Source: Triparma columacea (taxonomy: Eukaryota > Sar > Bolidophyceae > Parmales > Triparmaceae). Taken from it: DNA of 64,000 nucleotides. A program made the position numbers and the translations under genes. The DNA lies in the NCBI GenBank assembly GCA_030267965.1, contig BRYA01000273.1, forward strand, positions 35,819-99,818, given 5' to 3'. Below the pieces are notes generated by a model. It was given only the letters and a program-made list of their open reading frames with translations, was not told the origin of the DNA and ran no database searches. Every line of letters starts with the position of its first letter. Position 1 is the stretch's first letter. Below, in pieces: positions 1 through 11,700 of this stretch.

Positions 1-423
1 TGCCCCCTCCGCCCCCCACCCCGAGAACTTTGATGACGCAGGGGTTTGCGGATCCTTCGGGCATTATTATGTCGCTCTGTTTGGGTTGGTTGGGGGTCGG
101 AGGAAAGGGTTTGTCAGAAGCGGGTAAAGGGTTAGTTGGATTTAGCGATTTGGGTAGTATATTTGTAATAATTGAGTGTGAACTCGTAAGAGAATCCTCT
201 TAAACGTAGCAATACGTAGTGTAACACTCACAGCTTCAAGAGGAGGGACAACAAACTGGTCTGGCTCTGACGACCCTAATGCCGACAATGTGCTGGGTGG
301 AAGGTATTCTGAGGGATCTACGCTACTGTACAGTGCAACATGAGAATGAGACGGAACATTTGCATTTGGTGCTAGAAAACCACTACATACTGCGCATGTC
401 GCCAGTAGAAGAAAGCTCTTCAT
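1..423 (-). CDS. ftsZ: Plastid-type FtsZ, 5' part (runs off window start)
   Basis: Exon 1 is 423..232 and exon 2 begins at 76 and leaves the window. The join (donor GTGAGT at 231, acceptor CAG at 79-77) is phase 0. Residues 1-16 are a hydrophobic signal peptide ending in CSGF, the Ala/Ser-Phe type junction of heterokont bipartite plastid-targeting peptides, followed by a Ser/Pro-rich transit region. Exon 2 then reads CVIKVLGVGGGGG, the start of the FtsZ GTPase fold (first beta strand and the Gly-rich nucleotide loop). FtsZ forms the inner plastid division ring in algae. Only about 89 residues are visible, so the tubulin signature GGGTGTG cannot be checked. A mitochondrial FtsZ is less likely given the signal peptide. 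The gene is divergent from the neighbour starting at 572. Confidence 0.75.
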
Positions 424-516
424 TAGGAGGAAAAATGATAACCAAAAAAAATAAAAGAGTGCCCAATTTTACCCCATTGACAACACATTCGAAACGTCTA
501 GTGTGCTGGATGGACT

Positions 517-524
517 TATAAATA
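517..524 (+). promoter_or_regulatory. TATA-like box upstream of gene at 572
   Basis: TATAAATA lies 48 bp before the start codon, followed by a CA-rich leader with repeated ACACTCT. It is in the 148-bp gap between two divergent genes. The position suits a TATA box for the plus-strand gene with a very short 5' leader. An ATG at 565, out of frame and overlapping the main start, would be met first by scanning ribosomes. Confidence 0.45.
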
Positions 525-571
525 CACTCCAAACACTCTCTACAAACACTCTACAACACTCTCCATGAAAA

Positions 572-2365
572 ATGAGCGGATTTTCATCAAATACTATCAA
601 CGCCCCGACATGGAAGGCCGAATTCAGCAAGAGGATCGCTCATGCCATTGAAGAGAACGAGAGAGACATGCGCGCTCCCAACCCACGCTCGCGGCGGAAC
701 GGTGCGGGGTGGAGGGACGCCTACGTCAAGCTATGCTACGACAGCCCTCAGGTCAGCGACCTCGAGGTGGAGGAGATTATGAGGGCTGAGGAACTTGAGC
801 TTTGCAAAGGGTTCGTGGAGGGGGTTAAGGAAATCGCGAGGGGGGGGGACGGGAGGATGGCGGGGTATGTGTGGATTGACGTTGTGGGGAGGGTTAGGGG
901 GGGGAGGAGGGGAATCGGGAATTATGGATTGGTGGGAGAGGAGGGAGAGGGAAGGGAGGAGGGAGGAGAAGAATTTTACGGCAACTCGATCGACGGGGAA
1001 ATGTTGTGGGGAGGTGGGGAAGGAGGGGGGGAGGGGGGGGGGGAGGAGGAGGAGGAGGAGGAAGTATTTGCGGCAGTACAGGACGACGACGATTTTGTCT
1101 ATGAGGGAGTGACGGCAGAGGAGGAGGAGGAGCTCTTGAAAAAATTGAAGCTGCAGGAAGAGGAGGCCGAAAAGGCCATGAGCTACGGGACCCTGCTGGA
1201 TGGGTCGAACGATGAGGCTTCAGCGGAGAGGGTCAGGGCGCTGATTCAGGAGCTCAATGCTGGGTGGCTCGTGGAAGTGGAGCAGAGGGTTTGGGATAGG
1301 GAGAGGTGGGGGGAGGGAGTTCGGGTCATGACGGAGAAGATGAAGGAGGAAGGCAACGAGGGGTGGCGGGTGTACGGAGAGGTCATGAAGGGGAGGGTTG
1401 TGAGGTGGGGTGCGAGCTCGCTACAGGATTTTGAGGGGTTCGCGCGATTCTTGGAGAGGAGGCTGCTAGGAGGACAGGGAGGGGACGTTGTTACGGGGAT
1501 GGAATGGTGCAGGGACGTTATGGAGGGGGGGGGGGGGGGGAAGGACCAAAGGGTCTTGGCGAGATTGTTCAAGATCCTAGAGGCGAGGGGGGGGAGGATT
1601 AGGGATATGGGCGAGATGGTAGTGGGGGGGGAGGCGGAGGAGGTTTGGAGGAGGTTAGTGGAGCTTTGGGCGGAGGGGAGGAGGGGGAGGGGGAGGGGGG
1701 AAATGATCGACAATGGGGTCATTGCAGTGCTAAGAAAAAAGGCGGAAGGGGAGGAGGGGACAAAGATAGAGGGAGGAAAGGCTATCGAGAGGAAGTGGGT
1801 CAGGACATGCTTGAAGGTCGCGGGAATGGGAGAGAAGGAAGAGGAATGGTTTAGGAGGGCGTGGGGAGAAAGCGGCGGGAGGATAGTCATGGCAAAGGGG
1901 AGGGGGGGAGAAGGCAAAGAGAGGGTGAGGGAGTGGATTAGGGGAGAGGGGAGATGGATGGATAAGATTGTTTGGGACGCGAAGGTGTTTAGGAGCGGAG
2001 GGGGGGTTGAGGGCATCATTAGAGAAGCTTTGAATAGCAAAGTCCCAGGGGTCGTGAGGGAGGACAACGCTGAGAAGTTCGAGGACATCGTCGAGGGATT
2101 CCTCTTCGTATTGAGGGGACTCAACGGGGAAAAGGGAATTGAAAGCGTTGTCAAGGAGATCATGATTAAATTCGCAGGGGTGAAATATGAAGGGGGGGGT
2201 GAAGGAGGGGAAGGGAGGGAAGGGGGGAAGACGGTGGAGGATGTCGAGGAAGACAAGAGGAGGGATAAAAAAGCAGGGAAGGGAGCGGCCGTCAAAAGGT
2301 CCAAGGAGAAAGCAGCGCAGGTTATCAAACTCGCTAAGATGTGTGTGGGGGCGAAAACGGACTAA
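572..2365 (+). CDS. Hypothetical Glu/Gly/Arg-rich protein, 597 aa
   Basis: One uninterrupted frame from ATG 572 to TAA 2365. I do not recognise the family. Residues 1-75 are of normal complexity (APTWKAEFSKRIAHAIEENE). Residues about 108-175 are low-complexity Gly/Glu. The rest is predicted helical and highly charged, with short conserved-looking patches and a Lys-rich C-terminus that could be a nuclear signal. The coding strand is extremely purine-rich, with several runs of ten or more G, a style shared by other genes here. A 360-aa open frame on the opposite strand is a by-product of that composition. A TATA-like element and leader precede the start. Function is unknown; nuclear or cytosolic is a guess from the absence of a signal peptide or membrane segment. 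Confidence 0.65.
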   Translation: MSGFSSNTINAPTWKAEFSKRIAHAIEENERDMRAPNPRSRRNGAGWRDAYVKLCYDSPQVSDLEVEEIMRAEELELCKGFVEGVKEIARGGDGRMAGYVWIDVVGRVRGGRRGIGNYGLVGEEGEGREEGGEEFYGNSIDGEMLWGGGEGGGEGGGEEEEEEEVFAAVQDDDDFVYEGVTAEEEEELLKKLKLQEEEAEKAMSYGTLLDGSNDEASAERVRALIQELNAGWLVEVEQRVWDRERWGEGVRVMTEKMKEEGNEGWRVYGEVMKGRVVRWGASSLQDFEGFARFLERRLLGGQGGDVVTGMEWCRDVMEGGGGGKDQRVLARLFKILEARGGRIRDMGEMVVGGEAEEVWRRLVELWAEGRRGRGRGEMIDNGVIAVLRKKAEGEEGTKIEGGKAIERKWVRTCLKVAGMGEKEEEWFRRAWGESGGRIVMAKGRGGEGKERVREWIRGEGRWMDKIVWDAKVFRSGGGVEGIIREALNSKVPGVVREDNAEKFEDIVEGFLFVLRGLNGEKGIESVVKEIMIKFAGVKYEGGGEGGEGREGGKTVEDVEEDKRRDKKAGKGAAVKRSKEKAAQVIKLAKMCVGAKTD

Positions 2366-2884
2366 GGATATAGGATAATTTATTTTGAATGGCAAAGACG
2401 ATGCCAGCCTTACCCCCGAAATAGAGTCACGAACAATTCTCTAAGATGCCTCCGACGTGTGTTGAGCTAAATACCATTTTTGTTTTTTGTTTTTTTGGGG
2501 TGAGGGCCATTTACTCTATTTAACTTTTCCATTTTTCGGTTTAATAAAAATACAAAATTTGACAGTTTGAATGATTCGTGATTCTCAAATACATATTTAA
2601 GGCGTATTTTTAAAAACTCCTTTCATTTCATGAGTTAATTCATCTAATTCGATAATTAAAAATAAAAATAACATTTTGATATTAATATAGAATATGATGT
2701 ACAAAAAAGTTGATTTGATAATTTGACAATTATTAAAAATGATCAAACACACTCTTTTACCACTGTAGAACAGATTGTATATAATTGAATCATATCAAAT
2801 TCAAATGATCTTAAATTGAAATGTAAATATCAAGAAAGGCAAAATCAATTTTTTTTGATCAAATTTCAATTTTATCGGCTCCAA
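2366..2884. other. AT-rich intergenic stretch
   Basis: About 520 bp without a credible gene. From roughly 2480 the sequence turns strongly AT-rich (runs of TTTT, AATTAAAAATAAAAATAA), in sharp contrast with the GC-rich flanks. It would hold the 3' UTR of the upstream gene and the promoter of the PNGase gene. No RNA gene or repeat was recognised. Confidence 0.6.
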
Positions 2885-5800
2885 ATGTCATATGACTTGG
2901 AACGGCGAATCTCAGGCTTATCGTCTCAGATTCTGCAGTATGAAGATGCTTCTCTTCAAGAATATGCCCGGTCAATCATCCCAAAGAAGCTGTACCGATG
3001 CCCTAAAAGCCCAAACCAGGACAACAATTTCCTTAAGTTTGAGGGGCAGTACCTCTGTGAGGAGGCAGATCCGACTAACGGGCAGGCCGATGATGACTTT
3101 GTGTTGTCGTTGGCAAAGTGGTTCAAGTACGATTTATTCAGTTGGGTCAACAAGCCGAAGTGCTCGAGGTGTGGTTTGGGGGGTGCTCCGATGGAGCCTC
3201 AAAGGACATCTCCGCCGGCTACACCTCTAGAGCACAGGGGGAAGGCGAGTCGTGTAGAGGTCTATAAGTGTACTCGCGAGGGTTGCGGTGCTGTGACGCG
3301 CTTTCCTCGTTTCAATGACCCCAAAACGCTCCTCTCTCCCGAGGGCCGGAGGGGGCGCTGTGGCGAGTACGCTAACGCTTTCGCGTGCGTACTACGAAGC
3401 GTCGGCTACGAGACTCGATATGTTCTTGACTTCACCGATCACGTGTGGTGTGAGTACTTTTCGTACAAGCAAGATCGGTGGGTGCATGTTGACCCCTGTG
3501 AGGCAAAGGTTGATGGTTGCGGGATTTATGAGAAAGGTTGGGGAAAGAAGGTGAGTGGTGTTTCTCCACTATCGTGTGCGTCGCCATCCTAAAAATTCGA
3601 CAAACATTCTTCTTGCTTACTCCACATCGCCTCCCAGCTATCCTACATATTCGCAGCCTCCAAGGACGAGATTTGCGACGTTTCTGGGAAGTACTGCCGC
3701 ACCCTTTCCACCCGCGAGACCAAACTTAGACGCTCACTTTGCCCCGAGCTGGTCCTTGATACCATAGTCTATGAGATTGATCAGAAGCACAAAGCGAAGG
3801 TCAACCCCTCCTCTGCGCGCCTGGAGGAGCTTCAACGGCGCAAATCAAAGGAAGACGACCTCATGACCTCCCACCAGGGCCAGGATTGGGGGGACTTGGC
3901 TCATATCAATGTTGGCCGCCAATCGGGAAGCACGCAATGGCGAACCCTCCGGGGAGAGCTGGGTCTCCCTCCCGCCCCATCCCTCCCCCCCTCCTCTCTC
4001 TATTCTCGTACATTTGACGCTCCAATATTTCATCCCTCACCTCCCTCTTCCTCCTCCCCTCTCCTCACGGTCCATCCCAAGACCTCCCTTCCCCAGAACT
4101 ACGCCAAAATCCCACACTATTCGAGGTCTCGGATAATGCTCAACAACGCCAGCGCATCCTTAGGTCTCCCGGGAATCAACATCACCCTTCTCCACCCTTC
4201 AACCTTCACGATCCTCACCTGTCGCGCTTTCGACCTAATGTGGCGTGACGCTCCTAGACCTGAGGACGAGGCTGCTGCCGAAAAAAATCTCCTCTCTTTC
4301 TTGTCTTCTCCCCTCGCATCATCTTCCCTCCTCGTTGCCGTCTCCATTTCCCCCTCCATCCCTCCTCCCCCCAAACTTCTTTCCTACCTCCTCTCAACCC
4401 ACAATATCAAACTTCCCACAACTGCGCCCTACGACTTTGCCTTTGTTCTCCATCCAACGACCCCCCCGCCCTTATCCCCTCTCCTCTTCTCCACCGACGC
4501 CTCAATATGCGTTCTCCTAAATCCTCCCACGACCCTACCAAAACCCGATTATGCCTACGTCAAGCTGGAGGGCTTCACGTCTGCAACACCCTCTCATGTA
4601 TCTACATCCCCACCCCAAACCACCCAATCGTCGACTGGCTACACTATCAACCCACATACTAACCAAACTTTCCACCTCTGCCCTTCATCCTTTCCCCTTC
4701 ACTACAATCCCAGTGCCGGCACCAACGTGACAACCTTCCTCTCCATCCCAACCTGCGTCGTCCCCCCACCCCTCATCAAAACCTACATGAGTCCCTCCTC
4801 CTTCTCCTTCCTTGGCCCTTCCCTTTCCCATACATCCTCACGCCAGTCAATTTCCACGTCAACCTTCCTAAGCAATACCCCCTCAAGGTTCATCCTTCTC
4901 TTCTTCACCACTACTACTTCACCCGTGGAACCTGCAATTATGTCCAAACTCGATGAACTTCACAAGCAACACAGGACGTCCATAGAGATTATCTTCATCT
5001 CTCTCGATATCGGCACTTTTCCCACGGGCGACAAGGATTGGTACGCTGTTCCTAGCGGGCAGGAAGCCTCTGCAAAAGCAAAGTTCTTCGATCACCTTGC
5101 TGACTCCTCTAAGACATCATCTCTCATTGTACTTGATGGTAACGCTCGAGTCATTTCCTCCGATGCCCTCCAGGACATCGCAACTAGCGATGACGTAGAA
5201 GAGACAATGGCTATCTGGTCTTCACTTGTTGACCTCGAATATTACGATAAGGTCGACGAGGAGTATACACAAGAAAAAGTTCGGCACGCAGAAAGGTTGC
5301 AGGTGAGAATGTCGACAACGTAAAAACCATTTGCCCACAATTACCTGCCTACTGACAATACCCTTTTCCCGCACAGGCCTTGGCCACCGTAGCCCTTAAC
5401 CCCCCCCCCCCCCCACCCCCCCCCGCCGGATTCAAACACTTCATGAAACGCTTGGAGGAGTTGAAGTCAACTGGCCTTTCTCACAACAAAGCCGTAGCTC
5501 AGACCATCACAGAGACGTCCGATGTCGAGAGTTTTGAGAGGATGAAGAAGGGAGAACCATGCTGGTTTTCCTCTCCCTCTTCCCGCACCTCACCTACACA
5601 CCCGACTCCACCGTTGATTAGAATAGCAAGCACGTTTTCCCCTCTCCTCAAACTGCACAAAGAGGGCCCTCCCGACAAAAATATCCCCAAACTTCTAGAA
5701 GCAATCGAACGCATTGTCTACACCGCGGCGGCAAAGCCATCGGAACCTCGCCTGCGACGCATTGCAGCTTCCCAACCCGAGTTCGCTGCGTTTCTCTCCA

Positions 5801-5949
5801 TCCCTCACGCTTGCACATTTCTGACCCACGGTCTTTTCTTCGACAGCCATTTCTGCCCTATCATCAATGACACTCTATTCATTCTCCCCCTCGACCTCGA
5901 CCTTTCCGACGTACTCTCAACAATTGCTGTACTGCGGAGGCAACTTTGA
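2885..5949 (+). CDS. PNG1: Peptide:N-glycanase (PNGase) with thioredoxin-like and C-terminal PUB domains
   Basis: Exons 2885..3550, 3638..5302 and 5377..5949, all phase 0, give 967 aa. ATG 2885 is the first in-frame ATG. The enzyme removes N-glycans from misfolded glycoproteins exported from the ER. The transglutaminase-fold core has two CxxC-type zinc pairs (near 93 and 129) and the catalytic Cys-His-Asp in GRCGEYANAF (about 160), DHVWCEY (about 186) and VHVDPCE (about 203). The join at 3550/3638 rebuilds the typical GWGKK-LSYIFAASKDE stretch. The segment GRQSGSTQWRTLRGE matches the GRxSGSxxW part of metazoan PNGases. Residues about 640-750 look thioredoxin-like without a CxxC pair, and about 870-965 resemble a PUB domain (NIPKLLEAIERI to LFILP). 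In animals PUB is N-terminal. Exon 3 starts in a poly-C/proline tract. Confidence 0.88.
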
Positions 5950-5951
5950 TG

Positions 5952-5965
5952 AGGGTAAATAAAAA
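5952..5965 (+). terminator. AATAAA polyadenylation signal of the PNGase gene
   Basis: AAATAAAAAT directly follows the stop codon. It fits a polyadenylation signal in the 160-bp gap between this gene and the convergent CFAP91 gene. Confidence 0.4.
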
Positions 5966-6110
5966 TCAAATTCATTGGTTGACATCTGTCTCATTCATTC
6001 GCATTTTATATTACATTTGGTTGGCATCACCTTCTTCTGGTTAGCATCACCTTCTTCTTTTTCCTCCTTTCTCTGAAATGTCTTCTCTCTCCGCGCTCTC
6101 CTCCGACCTC

Positions 6111-8045
6111 TCACATAGTCGAATTCTTTGTCACATCAGTCATTATCTGGTCAACAGTTTCGGTCGCCGCCGCTGTAATTCTTGCGTCGGTTTCAGTGGC
6201 CTTAGCCATTTCAGCAATCGCTGCTGCACTGGGTTCCAAAAAGCTGCCCACAAGTTCCTTTGCCATATGCTCTACCGCCTCTCCCCTTGTGTCCCGGATG
6301 ACACTTGCTCCATCTCCTCCCTTCAACATCTTCATCACTACGTCCTGGACGACCTTATCTAGCGCCTGCTGCATCAGACCCTCAACGAAACTCACTGCGG
6401 TGCTATGGTGGACACGCGTGACCTGCCTGAAAGCCTCATCCTCCCTATCCCTCAGTAACTCCTCCGCCTGCCTCTTCCCGCCCTCCATGATCTCCCTCTT
6501 CTTCCTCTCTGTCTCTGCCTTCTCTGCCATCGCTTGCAGTTTGTCCTTCTCCTCCTTCCTAACGAGGTCCTTGGCGAGGAAGTCGAAGAGCGCCGAGGAG
6601 GTCTCTCCGGCAACTGTGTCCAGCGCAGCTTCCCTAACCGCAGTCTTGCGCTCTACTGTCGTAGGCCTCAGGGCAGCATCGGGCTCTTCGACGATGCCCT
6701 CGCTCGCCCTAAGCTCCTTAATGAGCTCGATCCTCCTCTCCTTGCCCTCAAACATTGTGTTCTGAACGGCCCTGCCCCTAAGGAGACGCTGCAAGAGCAA
6801 TATGGCCATATCTTTGCTCGTGGCGTTGTCGTCCACCTCCGGTATCGTCGGGGTCGGGGGCCTCTCAAGGCGCTTCTTGGGGCTAGGTCGGTTGGCGGTG
6901 AAAGTGGCAGCCAATGCCTTCGCCTTCGAGGAGAGAGTCTCATTTGCCTTGCCCATCCCCTCGATAATTGTGCGCTCCATGAGCTCCAAGTCGCTCGCGA
7001 GGGCGAGATTCTTCCTGTCGGCGGCCGTTTTGATCACAGTGCCGTTCTTGTTCGGCTTGACGATCTTTGTCTTGAGAAGCTTGGCAGGTATTGTGTTCTC
7101 CATTGCGGCGAGGGTGTCGAGGTTGCTCAAGGGGGCCGTCTTGCTGAGCACATCGTACTTCTCCCCCCCCTTGTCAATGGCGTTGCCCGCCCTCCTGATG
7201 GGGGCATAAACAGTGCTGCTGTAGTCACTGTACTCTCCAATGATGTCCCTGCTCTTGTGGGAGTTGAAGCCCCCCACGATTGGCATGTCCTTCCTCGCCT
7301 TCGACAGCTTGCGGAGGGCCTTGATCCTCCTCTGCTGAATGTGGTTGATGGTCTTGTCCCTATCCTCCATCATCCTCTGCCTCAAGGCCTCGACCCTCTG
7401 CTCGGCCAGGAACTCGTTGGACGCGTCCCTCTCGTCGATCGCCTTGCGGAGCACCTCCAGGCGCTTCTCCCTCATGGCATCAAACTCCTCTTCCCTGATC
7501 ATGAACTCCCGGAGCTCCTGCTGCTCCATGAGCCTCTTTCGCAAGTCTAAACTCGCCTCATCGGTGATAGGTGGTAGAGCAGCGTTCAGAGCCCGCTTCT
7601 CCCTGGCCCTCTCGATCATTGTGACCTCCTTCAAACCCACCGGCAGGGAAGTGAGGTTGTCCAACATCATCACCTCAGGCTCCTCAGCGTCCTCATTCAC
7701 AACGAATTGAGGGGTGTAGGGAGCAGTCTGAGCCTCACTGTCCCTGTATTTAGTCTGCACCCCGACTGCCTTGGTCAGAGGCTCATCATTCTCCATGCTG
7801 GGCATGAGGGGGTTCTCCTTGGCAGTGGGAGCAAGCAACACCTCGGGGGCCACAGCGTGCAAGTGAGGGACAATCGGCTGCTTGAAGTACTTATGCCTCG
7901 ATGTGCCAGAAACATCGTTCCCAGGTTGCGCAGCAGCCTTCACAGCAGGGTTTGACTCCCGGTATAAGCCTGTAGCTGGAGTGGTGTATACTGGGTCATA
8001 AAGGTGATCGTACGCCCGCTGCTCCACAGTTCGAGTGTACGACAT
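6111..8045 (-). CDS. CFAP91: Cilia- and flagella-associated protein 91 (CFAP91/MAATS1)
   Basis: Single-exon 644-aa frame, ATG at 8045. It carries the family's conserved blocks in order: VGVQTKYRDSEAQTAPYTP, VEMIERAREKRA-like KEVTMIERAREKRALNA, an Arg/Glu-rich helical region, IIGEYSDYSSTVYAPI, and LLLQRLLRGRAVQNTMFEGK, then FDFLAKDLVRKEE and the VHHSTAVSF block. CFAP91 sits at the base of radial spokes on axonemal doublets and helps assemble the calmodulin/spoke-associated complex. The length is close to animal orthologues. It implies that the organism builds motile flagella. It is convergent with the PNGase gene and divergent from the channel gene at 8726. Confidence 0.93.
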   Translation of the reverse strand: MSYTRTVEQRAYDHLYDPVYTTPATGLYRESNPAVKAAAQPGNDVSGTSRHKYFKQPIVPHLHAVAPEVLLAPTAKENPLMPSMENDEPLTKAVGVQTKYRDSEAQTAPYTPQFVVNEDAEEPEVMMLDNLTSLPVGLKEVTMIERAREKRALNAALPPITDEASLDLRKRLMEQQELREFMIREEEFDAMREKRLEVLRKAIDERDASNEFLAEQRVEALRQRMMEDRDKTINHIQQRRIKALRKLSKARKDMPIVGGFNSHKSRDIIGEYSDYSSTVYAPIRRAGNAIDKGGEKYDVLSKTAPLSNLDTLAAMENTIPAKLLKTKIVKPNKNGTVIKTAADRKNLALASDLELMERTIIEGMGKANETLSSKAKALAATFTANRPSPKKRLERPPTPTIPEVDDNATSKDMAILLLQRLLRGRAVQNTMFEGKERRIELIKELRASEGIVEEPDAALRPTTVERKTAVREAALDTVAGETSSALFDFLAKDLVRKEEKDKLQAMAEKAETERKKREIMEGGKRQAEELLRDREDEAFRQVTRVHHSTAVSFVEGLMQQALDKVVQDVVMKMLKGGDGASVIRDTRGEAVEHMAKELVGSFLEPSAAAIAEMAKATETDARITAAATETVDQIMTDVTKNSTM

Positions 8046-8725
8046 ATTACTGGAGGGATTGGTGCCAAAAAGTATACGCGCAGATCTTTGTGGGCTGTGC
8101 TGGGATTGTAACCCTTGCCTGGAGCTCTAACAGAAAGGGAGGGCAGACTCCTTCCTTCTGTTTGGCTTGGAACATTTTGGAGCTTTCAATCCACCACTGG
8201 CTGGACGATAACACAACAATTATGGCGGCTATACCACAGGAAGATACTCACCGCCAAAGTGAGCGCACCGGTAAATCCGAATAAAGCTGCGTTTTCTTTC
8301 CTTTTTCCCAGTGAAATACACACAATTTAGCCGCAGTGCGTCTCAAAGTATCAAGGGGACGGACCAAATCGGCACCCCAATTAGCCCCCCACAAGAATAA
8401 AAAATTAAGGTAGTGAAAAAGCGTAGTCTCACTTTTTGGAAAATTACCCAAAGTTTCTGTTCAGTCCAACCTGAACTGAAACCCTACTGAACTGGCCTCG
8501 GTTTCATCATTATTGAGTTGTCAAAAAGGGAACGAGCGTGGGGTTTTCTGAGCACTCGTTCTTTTCACCCGTCCTCCGCTTCATTGGGACTCCCCCCCCA
8601 ACGCCCCCCCCCCCCCCGACCCAGTTCCCCTAGCTTCTAAAGGGAGTTTTTTCCTTCGTCCTCGGTTCTTTTCTTCCTGTTCTTCCTCCTCCCCCCAACC
8701 ACCATAACCTCCGCAGTCTGCCAAT
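8046..8725. other. Divergent intergenic region between CFAP91 and channel gene
   Basis: About 680 bp with no credible coding region. An imperfect inverted repeat (GAACGAG near 8531, CTCGTTC near 8555) and a run of C/G near 8598-8620 are the only structures seen. It presumably holds promoters for both flanking genes. Confidence 0.5.
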
Positions 8726-11700
8726 ATGAAAAAAACTGATGAGTCGGAGCAGATCCCTGAGCCAGAAGTGGGACCCATTGAATCACGTAACAGCTTTGGT
8801 TCAGGTTTGCAAAAAATCCACCAAGCCGCTGGATCTCTCTCTCCCAAGAGTTGGGGGGCCCGGAAGCACTCAACATTCATGATTAGTGGCGCTAGTCCCG
8901 ATGAAATCGCAGACTCAAAAGGCGATAAGCCGTATCATACCTTTTCGGACAGAAGGTCCAGCCAAAGCCAAAAAAAGAGAAGAAACACCTTCCTCACTGC
9001 TGCTGGGCAGATGAAGTCCCCCGGCTCAAGTAGCGGTGATCCCAACTTTCCATCGAAAGGAATCACCCGTAAAATGAGTATAGCGGCAGCTGGTTCTATA
9101 AGGAACGTGTCGCACACTCTCCAAGCCAAGCAGGCTGCTAGGAAGGATAAAAAGAAGCAAGCTGAGAACGAGCTGGGTAAGAGGTTATTTCTCTACACCG
9201 ACCCCGCCCCCTTGCCCTACTAACCCCCTCTCCACCCTTACGCAGCTGAGCAAAAAAAGGCAGAGGAAAAGAAGCAGCAGGACTACCAGGCCATGATAAA
9301 TAAGTACAAACTTCGTTCAGTGTCCGTGTCAGTCGCTGACGAGGACAACATGGAATTCCGCAGCAACTTGCTGAACTCTCATGCCATTAAGGAACTTCAT
9401 CGAAAATTCATCATAACAGGCGATAACAAGTACCTCAAGCTGTGGGAAATGTGCATTATGATACTGGTGATGTGGCAGGCTCTATATGTGCCTACGGTCT
9501 TATCTTTCGAGCCTGTGATTGGCAAGGGAATGTGGATCTTCGATAGGGTTGTGGACATATGGTTCATAATAGATTTCATTACACAATTCAACACTGCGAG
9601 AAAGAATGAAGAGGGCATATTGCCCAAGAACAGGTACGAGGTTGCCAAGGCGTACATAAAAAGCGGCACCCCGAGGGGAGCCTGGTTCCTCATCGACTTG
9701 ACAGCTAGCTTCCCGTACGACTGGGCGACGCAGGACATCACGAAGGTCTTCTCGTACTCATTTTATGTCGAGTCGCTCAAGGACACATCTGGCGGAGGGG
9801 ATATTTCGGGGGGCGTCAGGATCGTTAAGATTCTCCGCCTTCCACGTCTTCTCCGTGTCCTGAAGATATTCAGGCTGTTGAGCGGCTTCAAGTTTTTTGA
9901 AAAGCACCAGCAAGCGATCAAGTATAGCAGGTACGGTCACCTGCTGCGCCTCTTCAACAACCTGCTCTACATCGTGTTGCTGTGCCACTATGGCGCGTGC
10001 ATCTGGTACGGCATCGCAGGTCCCTCTTCGGGTGACCACGGGTGGTTCCAATACGAGTGCATTAGCATTTTTCAGCGCTGCGACGATGCCCTGAGATACA
10101 ACACAACCGAGCTCCAGATGGAATGCTACGAGCGATGCGACTACCCTTCCATGTCGCAGTACGCGCTTGGCCAACATTTTTGGGTCCTATACGTAACCTC
10201 TTACTTTGCAATCATCGCTATGATGACTGCTGGCGAGAACCTTTCTCCCATTAGCATTTCGGAGAAGATCGCATCAGTCTTCTTCATTTTGATCGGAAGC
10301 ATCTTCATGGCCATTATTTTCGGAGAGGTGGCCGTTCTCATAAGTAACTTTTATGCCAGGCAGTCAAAGTACCAGACGAAGATGGAGTACCTCTTCGAGT
10401 CCATGAAGCGCATGGGCCTCCCCCCTGAGATCGAGAAACGTGTTTACTCTTACTACGATTACATCCACGACACCCACGGGACCCTGAACGGCGAGACTAC
10501 AGCATTCATCCCCGAACTTTCCAAGAAGCTTGCCGCCGAGGTTCTCATGTACCTCAGGATGGACATGATCCACAAGGTGCCCTTCTTCCAAAACATTTCC
10601 CCAGAGGTTGTCCAACAGCTAGTTCTCAAGCTGACACTGCAAGTGTTCCTCCCTAAGGAATACATTTGCGTCAGGGGAGAGGTCGGAGACGAGATGTTCT
10701 TCATCTCAGATGGAGACTGCGAGGTTACAATTCCCTTCAAAGACATGCCCCAGGAGAAGAAGGACGAGCTGGTGAGGCAAAAATTGAAGGAGAGGCTCCT
10801 CAAGCAGCAGGGCACGAGGAAGCAATCGACGAACTTTCTCACCACGATCAGGAGGAAGTCCGGGACTGGAGATATTGGATCTCATTTGAAGAGAAATAGT
10901 ACTAGTCACAAGGGGTCCGCGTCCGCGAAATTCTTGGAACGGAGCTTCGCTGATAACGGCAAGTCTGCGAGGGAGAAAATGGCGGCCGGAAGGATGGCCT
11001 CCTCGACCAGGAACTTGTCGAGAAAGGAGGACGACCCAACACTCAACCGAGGGACCGATGGGGACGCATCAAGGTCTTCCAGTACCATCTCGTCTAACGC
11101 GGTTCAAGCGGCCCAGTCGTCCAAAACAATCCAAGAGGTCCGAAAGACGTCCTTTGTGCAGCTGTTTAAAAATAGAAATAGAAAAAGCAGTGCCGGGGAG
11201 GACGCGGAAAACGACGTTGAAATTGACCCGGAGAAAGAAATGGTGCTGGCCACCCTGAAGAAAGGGGCTCACTTCGGTGAAATTGCCCTCATTCTATTGA
11301 CGAAGCGTACCGCCAACGTCAGGGCGAAGGGGTTTTGCGAGCTCTGTGGACTCAACAGAGACACCTACAACAAGATCGTGGCTGTATACATTGAAGACAA
11401 GAAGGCCATGGAAGACTATATTTTGACAAAGTACGGAAAACACGAGAATGTCCAGGAGACCTTCGATGAAGAGCAAAAGAAAAAGAGAGATTTACCAGCC
11501 TTCGACATGAACGAGAATGATGACGAGGATATGGAGGATCCCATGAGCCCACAAACTAAGAGCCGCAAGTTGAGCCCTAAGGGCTCAAACATGAGGGTCA
11601 TGAACGAACTGAAGGAGCAGACCAACTCAGTCGAGAGGAGCGTTGACAAGGGAATCAGGGAAATGAACAACAGGCTGGAGAAAATGATGGAGCTGCAGAG

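Noticed and set aside
1246..2328. 360-aa open frame on the minus strand
   Set aside because: It is the antisense of the purine-rich 597-aa gene; Pro/Ser/Leu-rich composition simply mirrors GGN/GAN codons.
2816..2884. Longer N-terminus for PNGase
   Set aside because: The frame upstream of ATG 2885 has no ATG and is AT-rich non-coding-like sequence.
6534..7550. 338-aa plus-strand frame opposite CFAP91
   Set aside because: The minus strand carries clear CFAP91 homology; the opposite frame has no family features.
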